Shown here piece after piece: positions 45,795 through 57,914 of a DNA stretch of 64,000 nucleotides. The DNA comes from Saccharobesus litoralis. GTDB lineage: Bacteria > Pseudomonadota > Gammaproteobacteria > Enterobacterales > Alteromonadaceae. Within the stretch, counting starts at the first letter, position 1. Each line of letters opens with the position of its first letter. The translations under genes were made by a program, and so were the position numbers. The stretch covers positions 2,356,001-2,420,000 of the forward strand of contig NZ_CP026604.1 in NCBI RefSeq assembly GCF_003063625.1. Reading direction: 5' to 3'. A model generated the notes under the pieces. It had not been told where the DNA came from. It saw only the letters and a list, made by a program, of their open reading frames with translations, and made no database searches.

Positions 45795-48056
45795 CTAAAA
45801 GCTAAACTGCGCTTCAATCCCGAGTTGACGCTTTTCACCGCGTAGCTCGGTAATCGCACCCATTAAAGCGCGCGAGTCAAACCTTAAATCGGCATATTCT
45901 TCATTGGTCAAATTTTTACCCCAAATGGCCAATTGCCACTGTTGGTTTAATTCGTAGGCCACTCTGCCATGCCACAAGGTGTAGCTTTTTTGTTCTGTAT
46001 AGGGATTTTCGTTTTGGTCAAAGTAATAACTAGATTGATAATCAAAGCCCAATGTCGCGATAACATTGCCTTGCCCCACGCGACCTTGGTAATCAACGCC
46101 GCCACTAATATTCCATTTAGAGGTAAAAGGTAAGCGTGATTCGGCTACCACAGATGTCCCATCATTGAAGCCACCCACATCCGCATCAGGAATATAACCA
46201 AGGTTAAGCCTTAAACGCACGGCTTGTGAAAAGTCATAAGTGGATTCAAGCTCAAGCCCGCGAATTATGGAGTCGCCGGCATTGCGCAATACATGAAACG
46301 GCAAACCTTCAGTGGGTATGTTGATAAAGACTTGTTGGTCTTTGTAGTCATAAATATAAAAAGCACCGTTAATATTGAGATCATCAATGGCATAACGTGC
46401 ACCTATTTCGTAGGCATCTAAGGTTTCTGGCTTGTAGGCAGATCCCTTCGCTTGTGTTGGGCTGGTATGATAGCCGCCGTTATAACCGCCACTTTTATAG
46501 CCGTGTGAATAACTGTAATACAGGCTTAAATCAGAGTTCAGCTTTTGAGTTAAGCCTAGCTTACTAGAGAATTCTCCATCATCGACTTCGCCTTGAAAGT
46601 GCCAAAAGTCGTTTATTTTGCCAAATGCAGGGTTAGCAAAATCGGCGTGGCCAATTACGTGATAATCCGTGGTATCTAATGTATATCTAAGTCCTGCAGT
46701 GACAGAGTAGGTCTCATCAATACGGTAATCAATTTGGTTATACAAGGCGGTTGATTTGGTGGCGATTTTATTGTTGTAAACCAAATTGACTGCGCCTGCA
46801 CTAAAGGGTTCTATATCACGAAAACCGTTGAATACTTGCATATCATTTAATTGGATCAGTTCTTCTTCTAAGAAGTATAGGCCGGTTATCCAAAACCAAT
46901 TATTCCCTTCTAGGGTCAAACTGACTTCATGGCTGGCAAACTGATTATCTGATCCTAGGCTACCTTCAATAATGTCGCGATTGCCATCAACACGAAAGGC
47001 GTAACCATCAGAGTCCCACATGTGCATACGATCGAGATCTTTATACGCGGCAACGTATTTAAGGTTAGCTTGATCGTTAATTTGGTAAGTTGCGTTTAGG
47101 CTAACTCCCCAAGTATCGTGTTTGCTGTGTTTATCGACGGTGTCAGCAGAGGTTTGCCAATAATGGCTAGTGGTTTGGCTGGTGCCAAAGCTGTCAACGC
47201 ATTGTGCACTACCAAGTTGAGAAGGCTGGCAATAAATAGGGTCTTCCGGATCAGGATTGATAAATACCCCAGCACTATAGACAGGTTTGGGTTTACCCTG
47301 CCAGCTTTCATTATCAAACTTAGTAACGACTTGCCAGTTGTCGCCGCTTGTTTTGACGATTAAGCGTAAATTTTGTTTAATAAAACCGCCTTTTGCTCCT
47401 TCTCCATCAGGGGCTGTGTTTTCCATTGAGTAGTCGTAATTCAAATAGTTAAAGGCCAGTCGGGCTGCGGTGTTATTAGCTAAAGGCACATTAACCGCGC
47501 CGTTTAGTTTGCTGGTGTCTTGCTGGGCCACACCGGCTTTAACATAGCCTTCAAACGTATCTACCGGCATTTTTGAGCGAACTAATATTGCACCGCCGGT
47601 TGTATTACGTCCAAATAAGGTACCTTGCGGACCGCGCAATACTTCGACACTCTCTATATCGTATAAATTACTCGATAAAAAATTAGCGCCACCGCTGACC
47701 ACATCATCTGAATAAATGGCGATAGGTGATACCGTTGTGGTGTTGTAATCAAAAACACCAATACCACGAATATTGAATGCTGGGGTGGTTCCTTCACCGG
47801 ATACTGTCGATATCTTTAAGTTGGGTACATAAGTAGCGAGTTGAGTTGTATCGAATGTTTGCAATTTTTCTAACTGTTCACCGTCTAGGCGAGTTACAGC
47901 GATTGATACATCTCGTATGTCTTGCGCGCGTTTTTGCGCATAGACAGTAACCACTTCTACTTCATCTTCGCTTTGCTGTTGAGCAAACGCTAAGTTACCC
48001 ATAAGTCCAGAAGTCAATGCAAGAGTAACTGCTGACAGCTTGAATTTAACTGGCAT
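45795..48056 (-). CDS. TonB-dependent outer-membrane receptor
   Basis: 753 residues. Signal peptide (MPVKFKLSAVTLALTSGLMG with NLAFA, cleavage before QQQ), a TonB box-like EVEVVTVYAQKRAQD, the plug domain (VSIAVTRLDGEQL, FNIRGIGV, IESVEVLRGPQGTLFGRNTT with GGAI) and a 22-strand barrel ending in phenylalanine (GIEAQFSF). It imports a ligand across the outer membrane using TonB energy. The YAQKRAQDIRDVSIAV start is of the type found in many receptors of marine Alteromonadales for plant- or alga-derived compounds or siderophores; the ligand cannot be told. The ATG at 48056 is preferred over TTG at 48065; AAGG lies upstream. Confidence 0.92.
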   Translation of the reverse strand: MPVKFKLSAVTLALTSGLMGNLAFAQQQSEDEVEVVTVYAQKRAQDIRDVSIAVTRLDGEQLEKLQTFDTTQLATYVPNLKISTVSGEGTTPAFNIRGIGVFDYNTTTVSPIAIYSDDVVSGGANFLSSNLYDIESVEVLRGPQGTLFGRNTTGGAILVRSKMPVDTFEGYVKAGVAQQDTSKLNGAVNVPLANNTAARLAFNYLNYDYSMENTAPDGEGAKGGFIKQNLRLIVKTSGDNWQVVTKFDNESWQGKPKPVYSAGVFINPDPEDPIYCQPSQLGSAQCVDSFGTSQTTSHYWQTSADTVDKHSKHDTWGVSLNATYQINDQANLKYVAAYKDLDRMHMWDSDGYAFRVDGNRDIIEGSLGSDNQFASHEVSLTLEGNNWFWITGLYFLEEELIQLNDMQVFNGFRDIEPFSAGAVNLVYNNKIATKSTALYNQIDYRIDETYSVTAGLRYTLDTTDYHVIGHADFANPAFGKINDFWHFQGEVDDGEFSSKLGLTQKLNSDLSLYYSYSHGYKSGGYNGGYHTSPTQAKGSAYKPETLDAYEIGARYAIDDLNINGAFYIYDYKDQQVFINIPTEGLPFHVLRNAGDSIIRGLELESTYDFSQAVRLRLNLGYIPDADVGGFNDGTSVVAESRLPFTSKWNISGGVDYQGRVGQGNVIATLGFDYQSSYYFDQNENPYTEQKSYTLWHGRVAYELNQQWQLAIWGKNLTNEEYADLRFDSRALMGAITELRGEKRQLGIEAQFSF

Positions 48057-48330
48057 AGGGAACAACCTTATTACTTATTTTTTCATTGTTATGACTGCGT
48101 TATTTTCTTGATGGGGGGCAGCCGTGTTTATCATGAATTTAGATTAATACTAAATTGTGAAATCTGCACGAAATTTGCCTGTAAAATCGTGATATTGAGA
48201 GCTTTTATAGGGATTTTTAGGCATACATGGAATATCCCCTTGTATATTGAGTTTTTAATTGGCAGTAGTCGCTATTTTTATAGTTAATGCGCAATAGCTA
48301 GCGCTTAAGTTAAGTTTTTAATGAATTTGT

Positions 48331-51300
48331 TTGAATAATCAATCAGAAGTGGCGAAGATAGAGTTATTCAAGGGTAGTATTAAAACTTCAAACATGAGTC
48401 GGCTGCAGCAATTTCAAACCATTACGCAACGAGGAGCCATTTCAGCTAATGCTTGGCTGTTAGAGGGCGTTTCAGCTCAGCAAGAGCAGTTAATTGTTAG
48501 AATAGAAGAACCTGAACTGCAACAGTTGCAGTTTAGACACCGACCTAAGCTACCCGTAATGCCGGTCAAAGAAGCCTACCGAGATGGTCAATTTAGTTAC
48601 CAGCATTTAGATAATAGGCAATATTTCCAGCCGTTTGAGAGCGCCCATCAAACACTAAAAGATCAAGGCGTCGGGGCACAACTATCGGCGGCTATCGCTT
48701 TGACCAATGCGATAGCTAAAGTGCATAGCAGCAACTTAATCTTAGGAACATTATCACCCTGTAATTTATTTTGGGATGCTAAGTACCAACAAGTGAATTT
48801 TGCTGACTTACATTTTGCTTGCTCAATTAAAGGGGTTAATCGCCAGCTGTTTTTTACTAGCGAGCAAAATCTGTTAGTGACTTTATCGCCCGAAGGCTCA
48901 GGGCGAGTGAATTGCCCTGTTGATCACAAATCCGATTTATATAGTTTAGGTTGCTTGCTGTACCATCTATTCAGCGGTCATTATCCATTCGAATCAGATG
49001 ACGCTTTGGCGCTAGTGCATGCCCATATTGCTAGGCCTGCACTAAGGCTGCGGACTCGCTTGCCGGCAATTCCCCGTCAAATTGATAATATTTTGATGTG
49101 TTTACTGCAAAAAAATGCCTCGCAGCGTTATCACTCAGTAAAAGGGGTGTTGAGTGATTTACAACAATGCTTAACTCAGTGGCAAACGGACCAAACCATA
49201 AGTCATTTTGATTTATCTATAGGCTTGGAGCCAGGTAAACTCACCTTGCCAAATAAGGCCTATGGACGTGAATTAGAAGTCAGCAAGTTGCTGGATGCAT
49301 TTAATGCGCATATGCGCCGCGGCGAAAAAACGGTCTTTGTTATTGATGGCTATTCAGGTAGTGGCAAAACAAGGGTGGTGGAAGAAATTCAGCTGCCTGT
49401 TTTGGAACACTGGGCTTACTTTATTCGCGGTAAATTTGAGCAGTATCGGCAAAACACGGCTTATTTTGCTTTATTAAGTGCGTTACGTGAATTAGCAGAG
49501 CAATTGTTAACCGAGCCAGATGAGCAACTGGCCAATCTACGTTCTTTGTTGACCTCAACATTAGGGGCAGATAGCTATTTATTAACGGATTTAGTGCCCG
49601 AGTTAAGTCCGATTTTTGGCCCTGCAGCACAAGGCTATAAAGTGGACCCTACAGAGGTTCAAGCGCGGTTTACTAATTTATTGGTCAATTTTTTCAGGTG
49701 CTTAAGTCAAGAAAACCGCTCACTAACTCTGTTTCTCGATGATTTACAGTGGGCGGACGTTGCGACATTAGAGGTTTTGCAACGCATTTTGCAAGATGGC
49801 AATGTCAGTAATTTGTTTGTTGTTTTGTCCTATCGCTCAAATGAAGTTGATGATGCTCATCCATTAAGTTTAACCCTTGCTGAATTACAACAGCTTAATA
49901 TTCATTATCATGCCTTGACTGTGCCTCCGTTGCCCAGTGGAGCGGTATCTGAGTTGTTGGTCGATACACTCAATATTAGTCGCAAACGGGCCGGCTTTTT
50001 GGCCAAGTTGTTAATCGATAAAACCCAAGGCAATCCCTTTTTTGTTAGGCAGTTTTTACAGGTTTTGGTACAGCAAGGGCTATTGAACTTATCGGATGAC
50101 GGTCAATGGCGGTGGGATATTAGCCAAATTGAACAGCAGGCTATTACGGATAATTTAGTCGAGCTGGTTGCCCAGCGCTTTAGTCGTTTATCTGATGATG
50201 CCAAAGGATTGCTAAAAGTCGCTGCGTTAGCTGGTAGTCAGGTGCCAATTAATTTGCTGTCTGCGGTATTAGGCTCGTCACTTGATGTTGTTCATCAAGT
50301 GATTTCACCTTTGGTAGAGCAGGGTATTTTGGTTGCCACGGCCAATCATGCTGACAACAGTGTCGAATATATCAAATTTAGTCATGACAGAATTCAACAA
50401 GCCGCGTATCAATTAGATAATTACCAGCCTGATGAAGCCATCCATTTTGCCATTTGTCGTTATTATTTAGAGCAAACTGAGCAAAATCAATTAGCTGATT
50501 CTTTGTTCACCTTGGTGAGCCATGCTAATTGTTGCCAAGCGCAATTTATTGAACATTGGTCTTTGCTTAAGTATGTAGAATTAAATACGTTAGCTGGCGA
50601 AAAGGCGTTAAATACCAATGCCTATAGTAGTGCTTGTGAATATTTAGCTGCCGCGCTTAAGTTAATGCCAAGCTTGCAACAAATGGCAACGCAACCTGTT
50701 TATTTTCGAGCTAAGTTTGCCTTGGCGTCCAGTTTGTATTTGAGCCAATCGCAAAGCCAAGCGCTAGATATTTGTAGTGAAATGCTCGAATTTACAACGG
50801 ATCCTATTCAGCGTTTACAGGTGTTTAAATTAAAAGTCCTTATTTATTTTGCCGGTAGCCAGATTGCTCAAGCGTATCAAGCTGGGGTATCGGCTTTAGC
50901 TGAAGTGAATATCGACGTTTCAAAAACAGCAGGCATAGCTGAGCAATATTTAACTCTGCAATCACTATATAACAAAGCGCAAGTGGCAGATTTATTGTAC
51001 AAGCCAAACATGGATGACGAGGTTAAATTAGCGGCACTTGAATTGTTAAACGTGACCATGGCGGTGACTTACGTGATGGGGCCCGAAAAGTATCTGGCCG
51101 CTGTGTACCAAGCTATGCGCCTTTGTTTGCAACATGGTAACAGCGCCCATGCCAGTCGTGTTTATTCAGTGCACTCTATTATTTTGGCTGGCGCTTTTCA
51201 GTTGTATGACGAGGCTAAAGCCTTTGCCGATTTAGCCTTGCAAGTTAACCAAGTTTATTACGGGCAATATACGGTTGAAGTTGAGTTTCAAAAAGCGATT

Positions 51301-54300
51301 ACGGTTGACCATTGGCATACGGAACTGGCTGGTTCTTTAAAGCGTTTAGAGAAAGTGATTTATAAAGGCTTGGAGCGCGGTAATCTTGAATATGCTATGC
51401 ATTCGGCCATGTTTTATACCTATTACAATTCATTAAGCGGGTGTGAGCTGAGTAAAGTTAATCAAGAGTTTGCCAAGTACACTCAATTAATGGCAGACAA
51501 AAAGTCATTATTCAATTTGCAGCTGACCAACGTTTGGTATCAAACCAGCTTAAATTTGGCATGTACTCAGTCGATTCAACCTTGCGTGTTAGTGGGTGAT
51601 GCTTTTGATGAATTAAAAGAAGTACCTGTTCTGCGCGAACATAATTTAGCGCCAATTTTGTTTGGTTATCACACTTGTAAGTTAATATTAGGTTACTTGT
51701 TTAATGACAATTCACTGGCTATTGAACATGAATCTGTCGGCGCGCCCATGGCGCCGGTTGCCATGGCTTTGTACCACCAAACCGAGTTTTTCTTATTTTC
51801 TGGTTTGCTTGCCGCCCGTCGTTGCAAACAATTAGACAAACAGTCCAGTGAGTATCAGCAGTTAAAACAAAAGTTAGCAGCACAAGTCAGTCAATTTGAA
51901 ACTTGGGCAACAACAGGTGAGGCCAATTATGCCCACAAAGCCAAGTTGCTTAAAGCCGAGTTAGCGGCAATAAATCAGCAGGCTGATGCATGGCAAAGTT
52001 ATCAGCAAGCGATTGAGCTGGCGCAGCAACATGGTTATCAGCAGCATTTAGCTATTGCCAATGAATGTGCAGCAGTCTATTGGCAAAGCCAAAATAAACC
52101 TGAATTTGCTAGCCCACATATTAAAGCGGCTCATCAAGCGTATTTATCTTGGGGGGCGGCAGCTAAAGCACGACAATTAGCCCAAGCCTACCCGAATATT
52201 ATCGAGAAAAATTTATCTAAACCGCGAAAAACTGAACGTAACCAGGGTATCAGTTTGGATTTGGCTTCAGTTTTTAAAGCGTCTGAAATGCTAACCGGTG
52301 AAGTGGATATTGACGCGTTTCTTGCGCGCATGCTGCATATTATTATTGAAAATGCCGGTGCTCAGCGAGGTTGTTTAATACTCGATCAAAATGATGAACT
52401 TGTTTTGCAAGCGTCTACGGATGAAGATGCTAAACACGCAAGCGGCTATCCGCAATCTCTTGCTCAGTTAGTTTTTCGCTCAAAAATGACTAAGTTGTAT
52501 TCTAAGTCAGCAGAGTTAAGTGGCGTATTAAGTGACGACTACTTCCAGCAAAGCCAACCTAAGTCGGTTCTATGTATACCGATTGTCGTGTCTGCTTTGG
52601 CTCGCGGCGTGCTTTACTTAGAGCACTTTGATATTGAAGGCGCGTTTACAGAAGAGCGAGTCAATATTTTACAGCTATTAGCCAACCAAACGACGATTTT
52701 TTATGATAATGCCGCCCTATATAAAAACTTAACGCGCTACAACCAAACGTTACAACAACGAGTTGACGAGCGTACGCTAGAGTTGCAGCGTGAAAAGCAA
52801 AGAGCAGAAGACGCCACCCAAGCTAAATCACAATTTTTGGCTCGTATGAGTCATGAAATTCGCACACCAATGAATGCGGTTATTGGTTTAAGCCGCTTAA
52901 CGTTGCGTACCAGCATGACCTTTGAGCAACGCGATAGCTTGAATAAAATCCTTGAATCGTCTGAAGCCCTGTTGTTACTGATCAATGACATTTTAGATAT
53001 TTCTAAAATTGAAGCTGGCAAAATGACGGTTGAAAGCGCGCAATTTGATTTATACAAAACCGTACAACGAGCGGCTAATGTGGTTAATTTACGCGCGCAT
53101 GAAAAACACTTGGAGTTAATTACTTATATCGATCCACTTGTTCCACAATTTCTGATTGGCGACTCCTACCGTTTACAGCAAATTATGAATAATTTGCTAA
53201 GCAATGCTGTGAAGTTTACCGAAAAAGGCCATGTGTCGATTCGAGTGCGTCATCAGCGAATTGCCGATGATATTCAATTGATTATATCAGTTGAAGATAC
53301 GGGTATTGGTATGGATCAAGAGCAGCAGAGTCGGCTGTTTGATTCGTTCTCGCAAGTGGATGATAGCATTACACGCAAGTATGGCGGCACAGGTTTAGGT
53401 TTATCAATTTGTAAGCAGCTGTCTGAGTTAATGGGTGGTGATATTGATTTAGTCAGTGACAAAGGCCAAGGTTCTAACTTTACCTTTACGGTGATGGTTA
53501 AACCGGCAGATCTGCAATCATTAGCTTATGCCAGTATTACCAAACAGGATATTGCGAAATTAAAGGTATTAGTTGTTGATGATATTGATTTATCGCGCAA
53601 AGTTATCGTTGATTCATTATTACATTGCGATATCACACCGGATGTCGCAATCAATGGTCAAGAGGCCGTCAATGCTGTGCAACAAGCGCTACAAACGAAT
53701 AATCCTTATGATTTAGTGATAATGGATTGGCGCATGCCTGTCATGGACGGTATCGAGGCGGCGCGCATTATTCGTCAAGAACTTGAGCATATGACACCGA
53801 AAATTTTAATGGTGTCAGCTTATGATAAAGATGAAGCGAAAACGATTGCTGAAGACGTTGGCTTGCAGCACTTTCTTGAAAAACCGATTGATCAAAGTTT
53901 ATTAGTCGATTTTCTGATTGGGGTTTTATTTGAACGTGCGTCAAGTTTAGAAAGTCAAATTAGCGATGGGCAAATTCCAGATTTGTCGTCGTATAAAATA
54001 CTGTTAGTGGAAGATAACACTATTAATCAACAAGTTGCATTGGGTTTCTTGGGCGATACTCAAGCTAAAGTTGAAGTAGCGGACAATGGTCAACAAGCAC
54101 TGGATATGTTGCAAAATGCGGAATACGATTTGGTGCTAATGGATATTCAAATGCCAGTGATGGATGGTTTAACCGCAACGCAAAAAATTCGCGAGTCGTT
54201 AAAATTATCCGTGCCTATCGTAGCCATGACAGCCCATGCTTTAGAAGAAGACAAATTAAAGAGTTTATCGGTTGGTATGGATGCGCACATTACCAAGCCA

Positions 54301-55038
54301 ATTGAACCTGAAGTCTTGTACAATACATTATCCAGCTATTTAACCAGTGAAAGTTATATTGAGTTACCCGAACCGCTTGATAACGTAAGTCATCAAGCGG
54401 CCGAGTTGACCGAAGACGATGTTATTTTGCGATTGCAAAAAGTGGGTCAACTTGATGCTGACTTTGCCATTCAACGGGTCCAAGGCAAACAAAAACTTTA
54501 TTTAGATTTAGTTAAAGATTTTTGGAGTAAGCATAAAAATACAGCCGCTGATCTACTCGCTTTAACTTCACCTGAGCGCTTAGAGGAGCTAGTGCGTATG
54601 GCTCATACGTTAAAGTCGAGTGCGAGTTATATAGGTGCGTTAGAATTGGCAGAGCAAGCCAAGTTACTTGAAACCTTAGCGAAACAGCAAGACCCGAAAA
54701 CGGCGGCTGTGCTTAATCAAGTGGTTGAGTCTATTCAGCAAATTGTTAAACAGCTAACCCCTATATTTGATGTTGCTCAGCCTATCACTCAGGTCGAATC
54801 TTCATCGTCCGATCAAGCCTTCAGTGAATCTGCTTTACTCAGCTTGTTGGAAAAATTACAGGCTCTAGTCAGTCATTCTGATGCTGATTCAGAGGAATTA
54901 GTCACAGAATTGTTTAATATGTGTCGTGGCACTTCATGGGCTGGTAAGGTGGCTAATGTCAACGAGCTGGTTCATGACTTTGAGTTTGAGCTAGCTAATG
55001 AGGCGATAAGTAAATTAATTAATAGCTTACGTGACTAA
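48331..55038 (+). CDS. Giant multidomain sensor: pseudokinase, AAA ATPase, GAF, hybrid histidine kinase, Hpt
   Basis: 2235 residues. Order: protein-kinase-like domain (about 20-290); STAND/AAA-type ATPase with Walker A GYSGSGKT near 339 and Walker [13 protein letters not shown] near 466; helical repeats (650-1290); GAF (1310-1470); coiled coil; HisKA with [20 protein letters not shown] near 1504; HATPase with [14 protein letters not shown] near 1620, DTGIGMD and [10 protein letters not shown] near 1685; receiver 1 ([12 protein letters not shown]); receiver 2 ([13 protein letters not shown] near 1937); Hpt with [13 protein letters not shown] (His near 2092). The kinase lobe has lost catalytic residues: LGTLSPCN stands where HRDLKPxN is expected and ADL where DFG is expected, yet the C-lobe [10 protein letters not shown] is kept. 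The start is uncertain: TTG at 48331, or ATG at 48394 (MSRLQQF). It probably feeds the two response-regulator genes downstream. Confidence 0.9.
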   Translation: MNNQSEVAKIELFKGSIKTSNMSRLQQFQTITQRGAISANAWLLEGVSAQQEQLIVRIEEPELQQLQFRHRPKLPVMPVKEAYRDGQFSYQHLDNRQYFQPFESAHQTLKDQGVGAQLSAAIALTNAIAKVHSSNLILGTLSPCNLFWDAKYQQVNFADLHFACSIKGVNRQLFFTSEQNLLVTLSPEGSGRVNCPVDHKSDLYSLGCLLYHLFSGHYPFESDDALALVHAHIARPALRLRTRLPAIPRQIDNILMCLLQKNASQRYHSVKGVLSDLQQCLTQWQTDQTISHFDLSIGLEPGKLTLPNKAYGRELEVSKLLDAFNAHMRRGEKTVFVIDGYSGSGKTRVVEEIQLPVLEHWAYFIRGKFEQYRQNTAYFALLSALRELAEQLLTEPDEQLANLRSLLTSTLGADSYLLTDLVPELSPIFGPAAQGYKVDPTEVQARFTNLLVNFFRCLSQENRSLTLFLDDLQWADVATLEVLQRILQDGNVSNLFVVLSYRSNEVDDAHPLSLTLAELQQLNIHYHALTVPPLPSGAVSELLVDTLNISRKRAGFLAKLLIDKTQGNPFFVRQFLQVLVQQGLLNLSDDGQWRWDISQIEQQAITDNLVELVAQRFSRLSDDAKGLLKVAALAGSQVPINLLSAVLGSSLDVVHQVISPLVEQGILVATANHADNSVEYIKFSHDRIQQAAYQLDNYQPDEAIHFAICRYYLEQTEQNQLADSLFTLVSHANCCQAQFIEHWSLLKYVELNTLAGEKALNTNAYSSACEYLAAALKLMPSLQQMATQPVYFRAKFALASSLYLSQSQSQALDICSEMLEFTTDPIQRLQVFKLKVLIYFAGSQIAQAYQAGVSALAEVNIDVSKTAGIAEQYLTLQSLYNKAQVADLLYKPNMDDEVKLAALELLNVTMAVTYVMGPEKYLAAVYQAMRLCLQHGNSAHASRVYSVHSIILAGAFQLYDEAKAFADLALQVNQVYYGQYTVEVEFQKAITVDHWHTELAGSLKRLEKVIYKGLERGNLEYAMHSAMFYTYYNSLSGCELSKVNQEFAKYTQLMADKKSLFNLQLTNVWYQTSLNLACTQSIQPCVLVGDAFDELKEVPVLREHNLAPILFGYHTCKLILGYLFNDNSLAIEHESVGAPMAPVAMALYHQTEFFLFSGLLAARRCKQLDKQSSEYQQLKQKLAAQVSQFETWATTGEANYAHKAKLLKAELAAINQQADAWQSYQQAIELAQQHGYQQHLAIANECAAVYWQSQNKPEFASPHIKAAHQAYLSWGAAAKARQLAQAYPNIIEKNLSKPRKTERNQGISLDLASVFKASEMLTGEVDIDAFLARMLHIIIENAGAQRGCLILDQNDELVLQASTDEDAKHASGYPQSLAQLVFRSKMTKLYSKSAELSGVLSDDYFQQSQPKSVLCIPIVVSALARGVLYLEHFDIEGAFTEERVNILQLLANQTTIFYDNAALYKNLTRYNQTLQQRVDERTLELQREKQRAEDATQAKSQFLARMSHEIRTPMNAVIGLSRLTLRTSMTFEQRDSLNKILESSEALLLLINDILDISKIEAGKMTVESAQFDLYKTVQRAANVVNLRAHEKHLELITYIDPLVPQFLIGDSYRLQQIMNNLLSNAVKFTEKGHVSIRVRHQRIADDIQLIISVEDTGIGMDQEQQSRLFDSFSQVDDSITRKYGGTGLGLSICKQLSELMGGDIDLVSDKGQGSNFTFTVMVKPADLQSLAYASITKQDIAKLKVLVVDDIDLSRKVIVDSLLHCDITPDVAINGQEAVNAVQQALQTNNPYDLVIMDWRMPVMDGIEAARIIRQELEHMTPKILMVSAYDKDEAKTIAEDVGLQHFLEKPIDQSLLVDFLIGVLFERASSLESQISDGQIPDLSSYKILLVEDNTINQQVALGFLGDTQAKVEVADNGQQALDMLQNAEYDLVLMDIQMPVMDGLTATQKIRESLKLSVPIVAMTAHALEEDKLKSLSVGMDAHITKPIEPEVLYNTLSSYLTSESYIELPEPLDNVSHQAAELTEDDVILRLQKVGQLDADFAIQRVQGKQKLYLDLVKDFWSKHKNTAADLLALTSPERLEELVRMAHTLKSSASYIGALELAEQAKLLETLAKQQDPKTAAVLNQVVESIQQIVKQLTPIFDVAQPITQVESSSSDQAFSESALLSLLEKLQALVSHSDADSEELVTELFNMCRGTSWAGKVANVNELVHDFEFELANEAISKLINSLRD

Positions 55039-55147
55039 CTGAGAATTTCGTTTTTTGTTAAGTCACTTTAGTATTGAGATGATAATTTTTTGAACGTAAT
55101 GCTTTGTATATTGAGTGCGTTGCGGTAAAGGAAGTATAAACCACACT

Positions 55148-56047
55148 ATGTTTTCGATTCTGCTAATTGACGATGAAGCTGATAACTTAGCTATTTTAAC
55201 CAGCCTTTTGAAAGATGAATATCGGGTATTCGCATCCAAATCAGGTGAAGAAGGGTTAGAGTTAATCCATACGGTCAACCCTGACTTAATATTGCTCGAT
55301 ATACTAATGCCCAACATGGACGGTTTTGATGTTTTAAAGCGCATTAAAAGTGACGAGTTGACTCAAGCTATTCCTGTTATCTTTATTACCGGCTTACAAA
55401 GCCCTGAAGATGAAGAAAAAGGGCTGAGACTCGGAGCCACGGATTATATTCAAAAGCCGTTTCACCACGGCATTGTTAAAGCGCGGGTCGACAATACGAT
55501 TGCGCTGGTTCGTCAAACGCAATTATTAGAAGAACTGGCGTTGCTTGATTCTTTGACTGAATTACCCAATCGCCGTAAATGGCGTATGGAAAGTGAGTTT
55601 GCTTGGCATAAAGCCATTAACCGCAGTCAAAACCTAGCCATTGGTGTTATTGATATTGATTGCTTTAAGCGATTTAATGATAGCTATGGTCATGCAGAAG
55701 GCGACAGAGCTTTAAAGCAAATAGCCCGCTTTTTGAAAAATAAATTAGGTGCTATCGATGCGGACGTCTATCGTTATGGTGGAGAGGAATTTGTTTTTAT
55801 TATCGAATCTGACATGTTAGTGGCATTAAAAGCCGAGCTCGCGACTATTAGTCAAGCATTGGAGCAAGAGGCTTATCCGCATGATAACTCTACTGTTGCG
55901 AAAGTACTAACTGTGAGTGTTGGGGTTTATATTATTAAACCTCAACCGTTTGAGGAGTTTAGTGATGCATTTGATTACGCTGATAAGCTTATGTATCGAG
56001 CGAAATACGATGGAGGCAATCAAGTCGTGATTGAGCATAAGGAATGA
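55148..56047 (+). CDS. Response regulator with GGDEF output (diguanylate cyclase)
   Basis: 299 residues. Receiver domain 1-120 with ILLIDDEADN, phosphorylatable Asp in LILLDILMPNMDGFDVL and the TGL/K switch region (ITGLQSPEDEEKGLRLGATD, YIQKPF). GGDEF domain from about 130, with IGVIDIDCFKRFNDSYGHAE and intact YRYGGEEFVFI. There is no RxxD I-site five residues before GGEEF, so feedback inhibition is not expected. The ATG at 55148 has AAGGAA upstream; a start at 55115 is unlikely. It overlaps the next gene by 4 bp (ATGA). It is likely phosphorylated by the giant kinase or the next hybrid kinase. Confidence 0.92.
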   Translation: MFSILLIDDEADNLAILTSLLKDEYRVFASKSGEEGLELIHTVNPDLILLDILMPNMDGFDVLKRIKSDELTQAIPVIFITGLQSPEDEEKGLRLGATDYIQKPFHHGIVKARVDNTIALVRQTQLLEELALLDSLTELPNRRKWRMESEFAWHKAINRSQNLAIGVIDIDCFKRFNDSYGHAEGDRALKQIARFLKNKLGAIDADVYRYGGEEFVFIIESDMLVALKAELATISQALEQEAYPHDNSTVAKVLTVSVGVYIIKPQPFEEFSDAFDYADKLMYRAKYDGGNQVVIEHKE

Positions 56048-57909
56048 TGTCTTCACCCATGTACTCGATTTTAATTATTGATGATGAAACATCGAATTTA
56101 AAAGTATTGTCGTCGTTATTAAAAGGCGACTATCGTGTCATCGCCGTTAAGTCTGGTATACAAGGTTTAGTTAAAGCGAAAGAATTACTGCCGGATCTCA
56201 TCTTGCTTGATGTCATGATGCCCGAGATGGACGGCTTTGAAGTCATACAGCAGTTAAAAAGCGACCCGCTAACCGAAGCTATCCCCGTTATATTCATCAC
56301 TGGGCTAAATTCATCTAAAGATGAAGAAACCGGCTTAAACTTAGGGGCGATTGACTATATTTATAAGCCATTTTTTCCGGCTGTTGTGCAAGCACGTGTA
56401 TCAAGCCAAATTAAAATATTAAGGCAAAAGCGTGAATTAGAAGCGCTCTCTGAGGCATTACAGGCTGAGGTCGATGCGAAAGCCAATTTTCTAGCCAATA
56501 TGAGTCATGAAATTCGCACGCCGCTAACGACTATTATCGGCTATACCGAAAGCTATTTGCGCGGTGATTTTGCTGATGACGAGCGACATGGCGCAGTAGA
56601 AGCCGTGGCGCGCAGTGGTAAGCACTTACTCAGTTTAATTAACGATATTTTGGATTTTTCTAAGCTTGAAGCTGGCCAATTGGATATAGACATAGTGTCA
56701 GTTAATTTACCTGAATTATTGCATCAGGTTTATCAAATGAGTGCGGAGCTGGCAAAAAGTAAGCCGATAACCTTAAGCTTTAGTTTAGCGCAACCCATCC
56801 CTCGGTATATTAAAACTGATCCCACTCGATTAAATCAGATTTTGTTAAACCTGCTATCCAATGCCATTAAGTTTACGGCTGAAGGTCAAGTCAGTTTAAC
56901 TGTTCAGCCTTGTGAAATAGAAGGGCGCTCATTATTAAGGTTTGATGTAAAAGATAGCGGTATCGGTATTGCACAAGATAAGCTTAATAAATTATTTGGT
57001 GCCTTTAGTCAGCTCGATCCTTCCACGACTAGGAAGTATGGTGGAACAGGACTCGGGTTAAATATAACCAGAAGCTTGTGTCACAAGTTATCAGGTACAA
57101 TTTCGGTTGAAAGTGAACTGAATGAAGGCAGTGTATTTAGTGCTTTTATTGAATTACAGTCAGAAACGGACAGTGATTGGGTAGCGCAATACGACTTTAC
57201 TCGCTATCAGTCCATGCCCTCAGCACTGTCCCAAATTACACAGGATGAAATAACCGGACATATTTTGCTGGCCGAAGATCATGATGAAAATCGCAAGCTA
57301 TTCGCCATGATTCTGCGCTCTTTGGGATTGGATGTAGATACGGTCGCCAATGGTATTGAAGCGGTAGAGCAAGCATTAATAGCAGATTATGATTTGATAT
57401 TAATGGATATTCAGATGCCGATGATGGATGGTATTACCGCGTTTGAAACCTTACAGCAAGCCGGTTGTGATACGCCAGTTATTGCTTTAACAGCTAATGT
57501 AATGGTGCATGACGTTGAAAAGTATTTAAACATTGGTTTTATTGATCATTGTGCTAAACCCTTGGATAGACAAGATTTAATTAATAAAGTGAAACGCTAT
57601 GTTGTCTTGTCAGATACCCAGCCTGAAATAAATCAGGCAGCGATGGCGCAGTTACAGCAAGATTTCAAAGCTAAATGCCATGAGTACGCAGCTGATTTGC
57701 AACAAGCTTATAGCAAACAAAATACCGAGCGATTGAAAAAATTTGTTCATTTAATTAAAGGTTCAGCAGCTTCGTTGGGATACCCTGAATTAACCGAGGA
57801 AGCGACTAAATTAGAAACCCCATTGTTAGCCAGTAGTTCAATTAATTTGGCTGATTTAGATGTGCAACCTTTATTAAATTTGTTGAGAGAACTCGCGGCC
57901 AACACCTAA
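56044..57909 (+). CDS. Hybrid histidine kinase REC-HisKA-HATPase-REC-Hpt
   Basis: 621 residues, cytoplasmic, without membrane helices. Receiver 1 (SILIIDDETSN, LILLDVMMPEMDGFEVIQQL), HisKA with [20 protein letters not shown] near residue 150, HATPase (LLNLLSNAIKFTAEG, DSGIGIA, GGTGLGLNITRSL), receiver 2 (ILLAEDHDENRKLF, LILMDIQMPMMDG) and a C-terminal Hpt with FVHLIKGSAASLGYPEL. The first receiver is nearly a paralogue of the receiver of the preceding gene (both ITGL...GLxLGAxDYIxKPF), which suggests a duplication. The ATG overlaps the preceding stop, so the pair is translationally coupled. Confidence 0.92.
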   Translation: MMSSPMYSILIIDDETSNLKVLSSLLKGDYRVIAVKSGIQGLVKAKELLPDLILLDVMMPEMDGFEVIQQLKSDPLTEAIPVIFITGLNSSKDEETGLNLGAIDYIYKPFFPAVVQARVSSQIKILRQKRELEALSEALQAEVDAKANFLANMSHEIRTPLTTIIGYTESYLRGDFADDERHGAVEAVARSGKHLLSLINDILDFSKLEAGQLDIDIVSVNLPELLHQVYQMSAELAKSKPITLSFSLAQPIPRYIKTDPTRLNQILLNLLSNAIKFTAEGQVSLTVQPCEIEGRSLLRFDVKDSGIGIAQDKLNKLFGAFSQLDPSTTRKYGGTGLGLNITRSLCHKLSGTISVESELNEGSVFSAFIELQSETDSDWVAQYDFTRYQSMPSALSQITQDEITGHILLAEDHDENRKLFAMILRSLGLDVDTVANGIEAVEQALIADYDLILMDIQMPMMDGITAFETLQQAGCDTPVIALTANVMVHDVEKYLNIGFIDHCAKPLDRQDLINKVKRYVVLSDTQPEINQAAMAQLQQDFKAKCHEYAADLQQAYSKQNTERLKKFVHLIKGSAASLGYPELTEEATKLETPLLASSSINLADLDVQPLLNLLRELAANT

Positions 57910-57914
57910 CAGGT

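Noticed and set aside
47096-47363. Short frames on both strands inside the TonB receptor gene
   Set aside because: Shadow frames; the receptor reading frame is continuous with family motifs at both ends.
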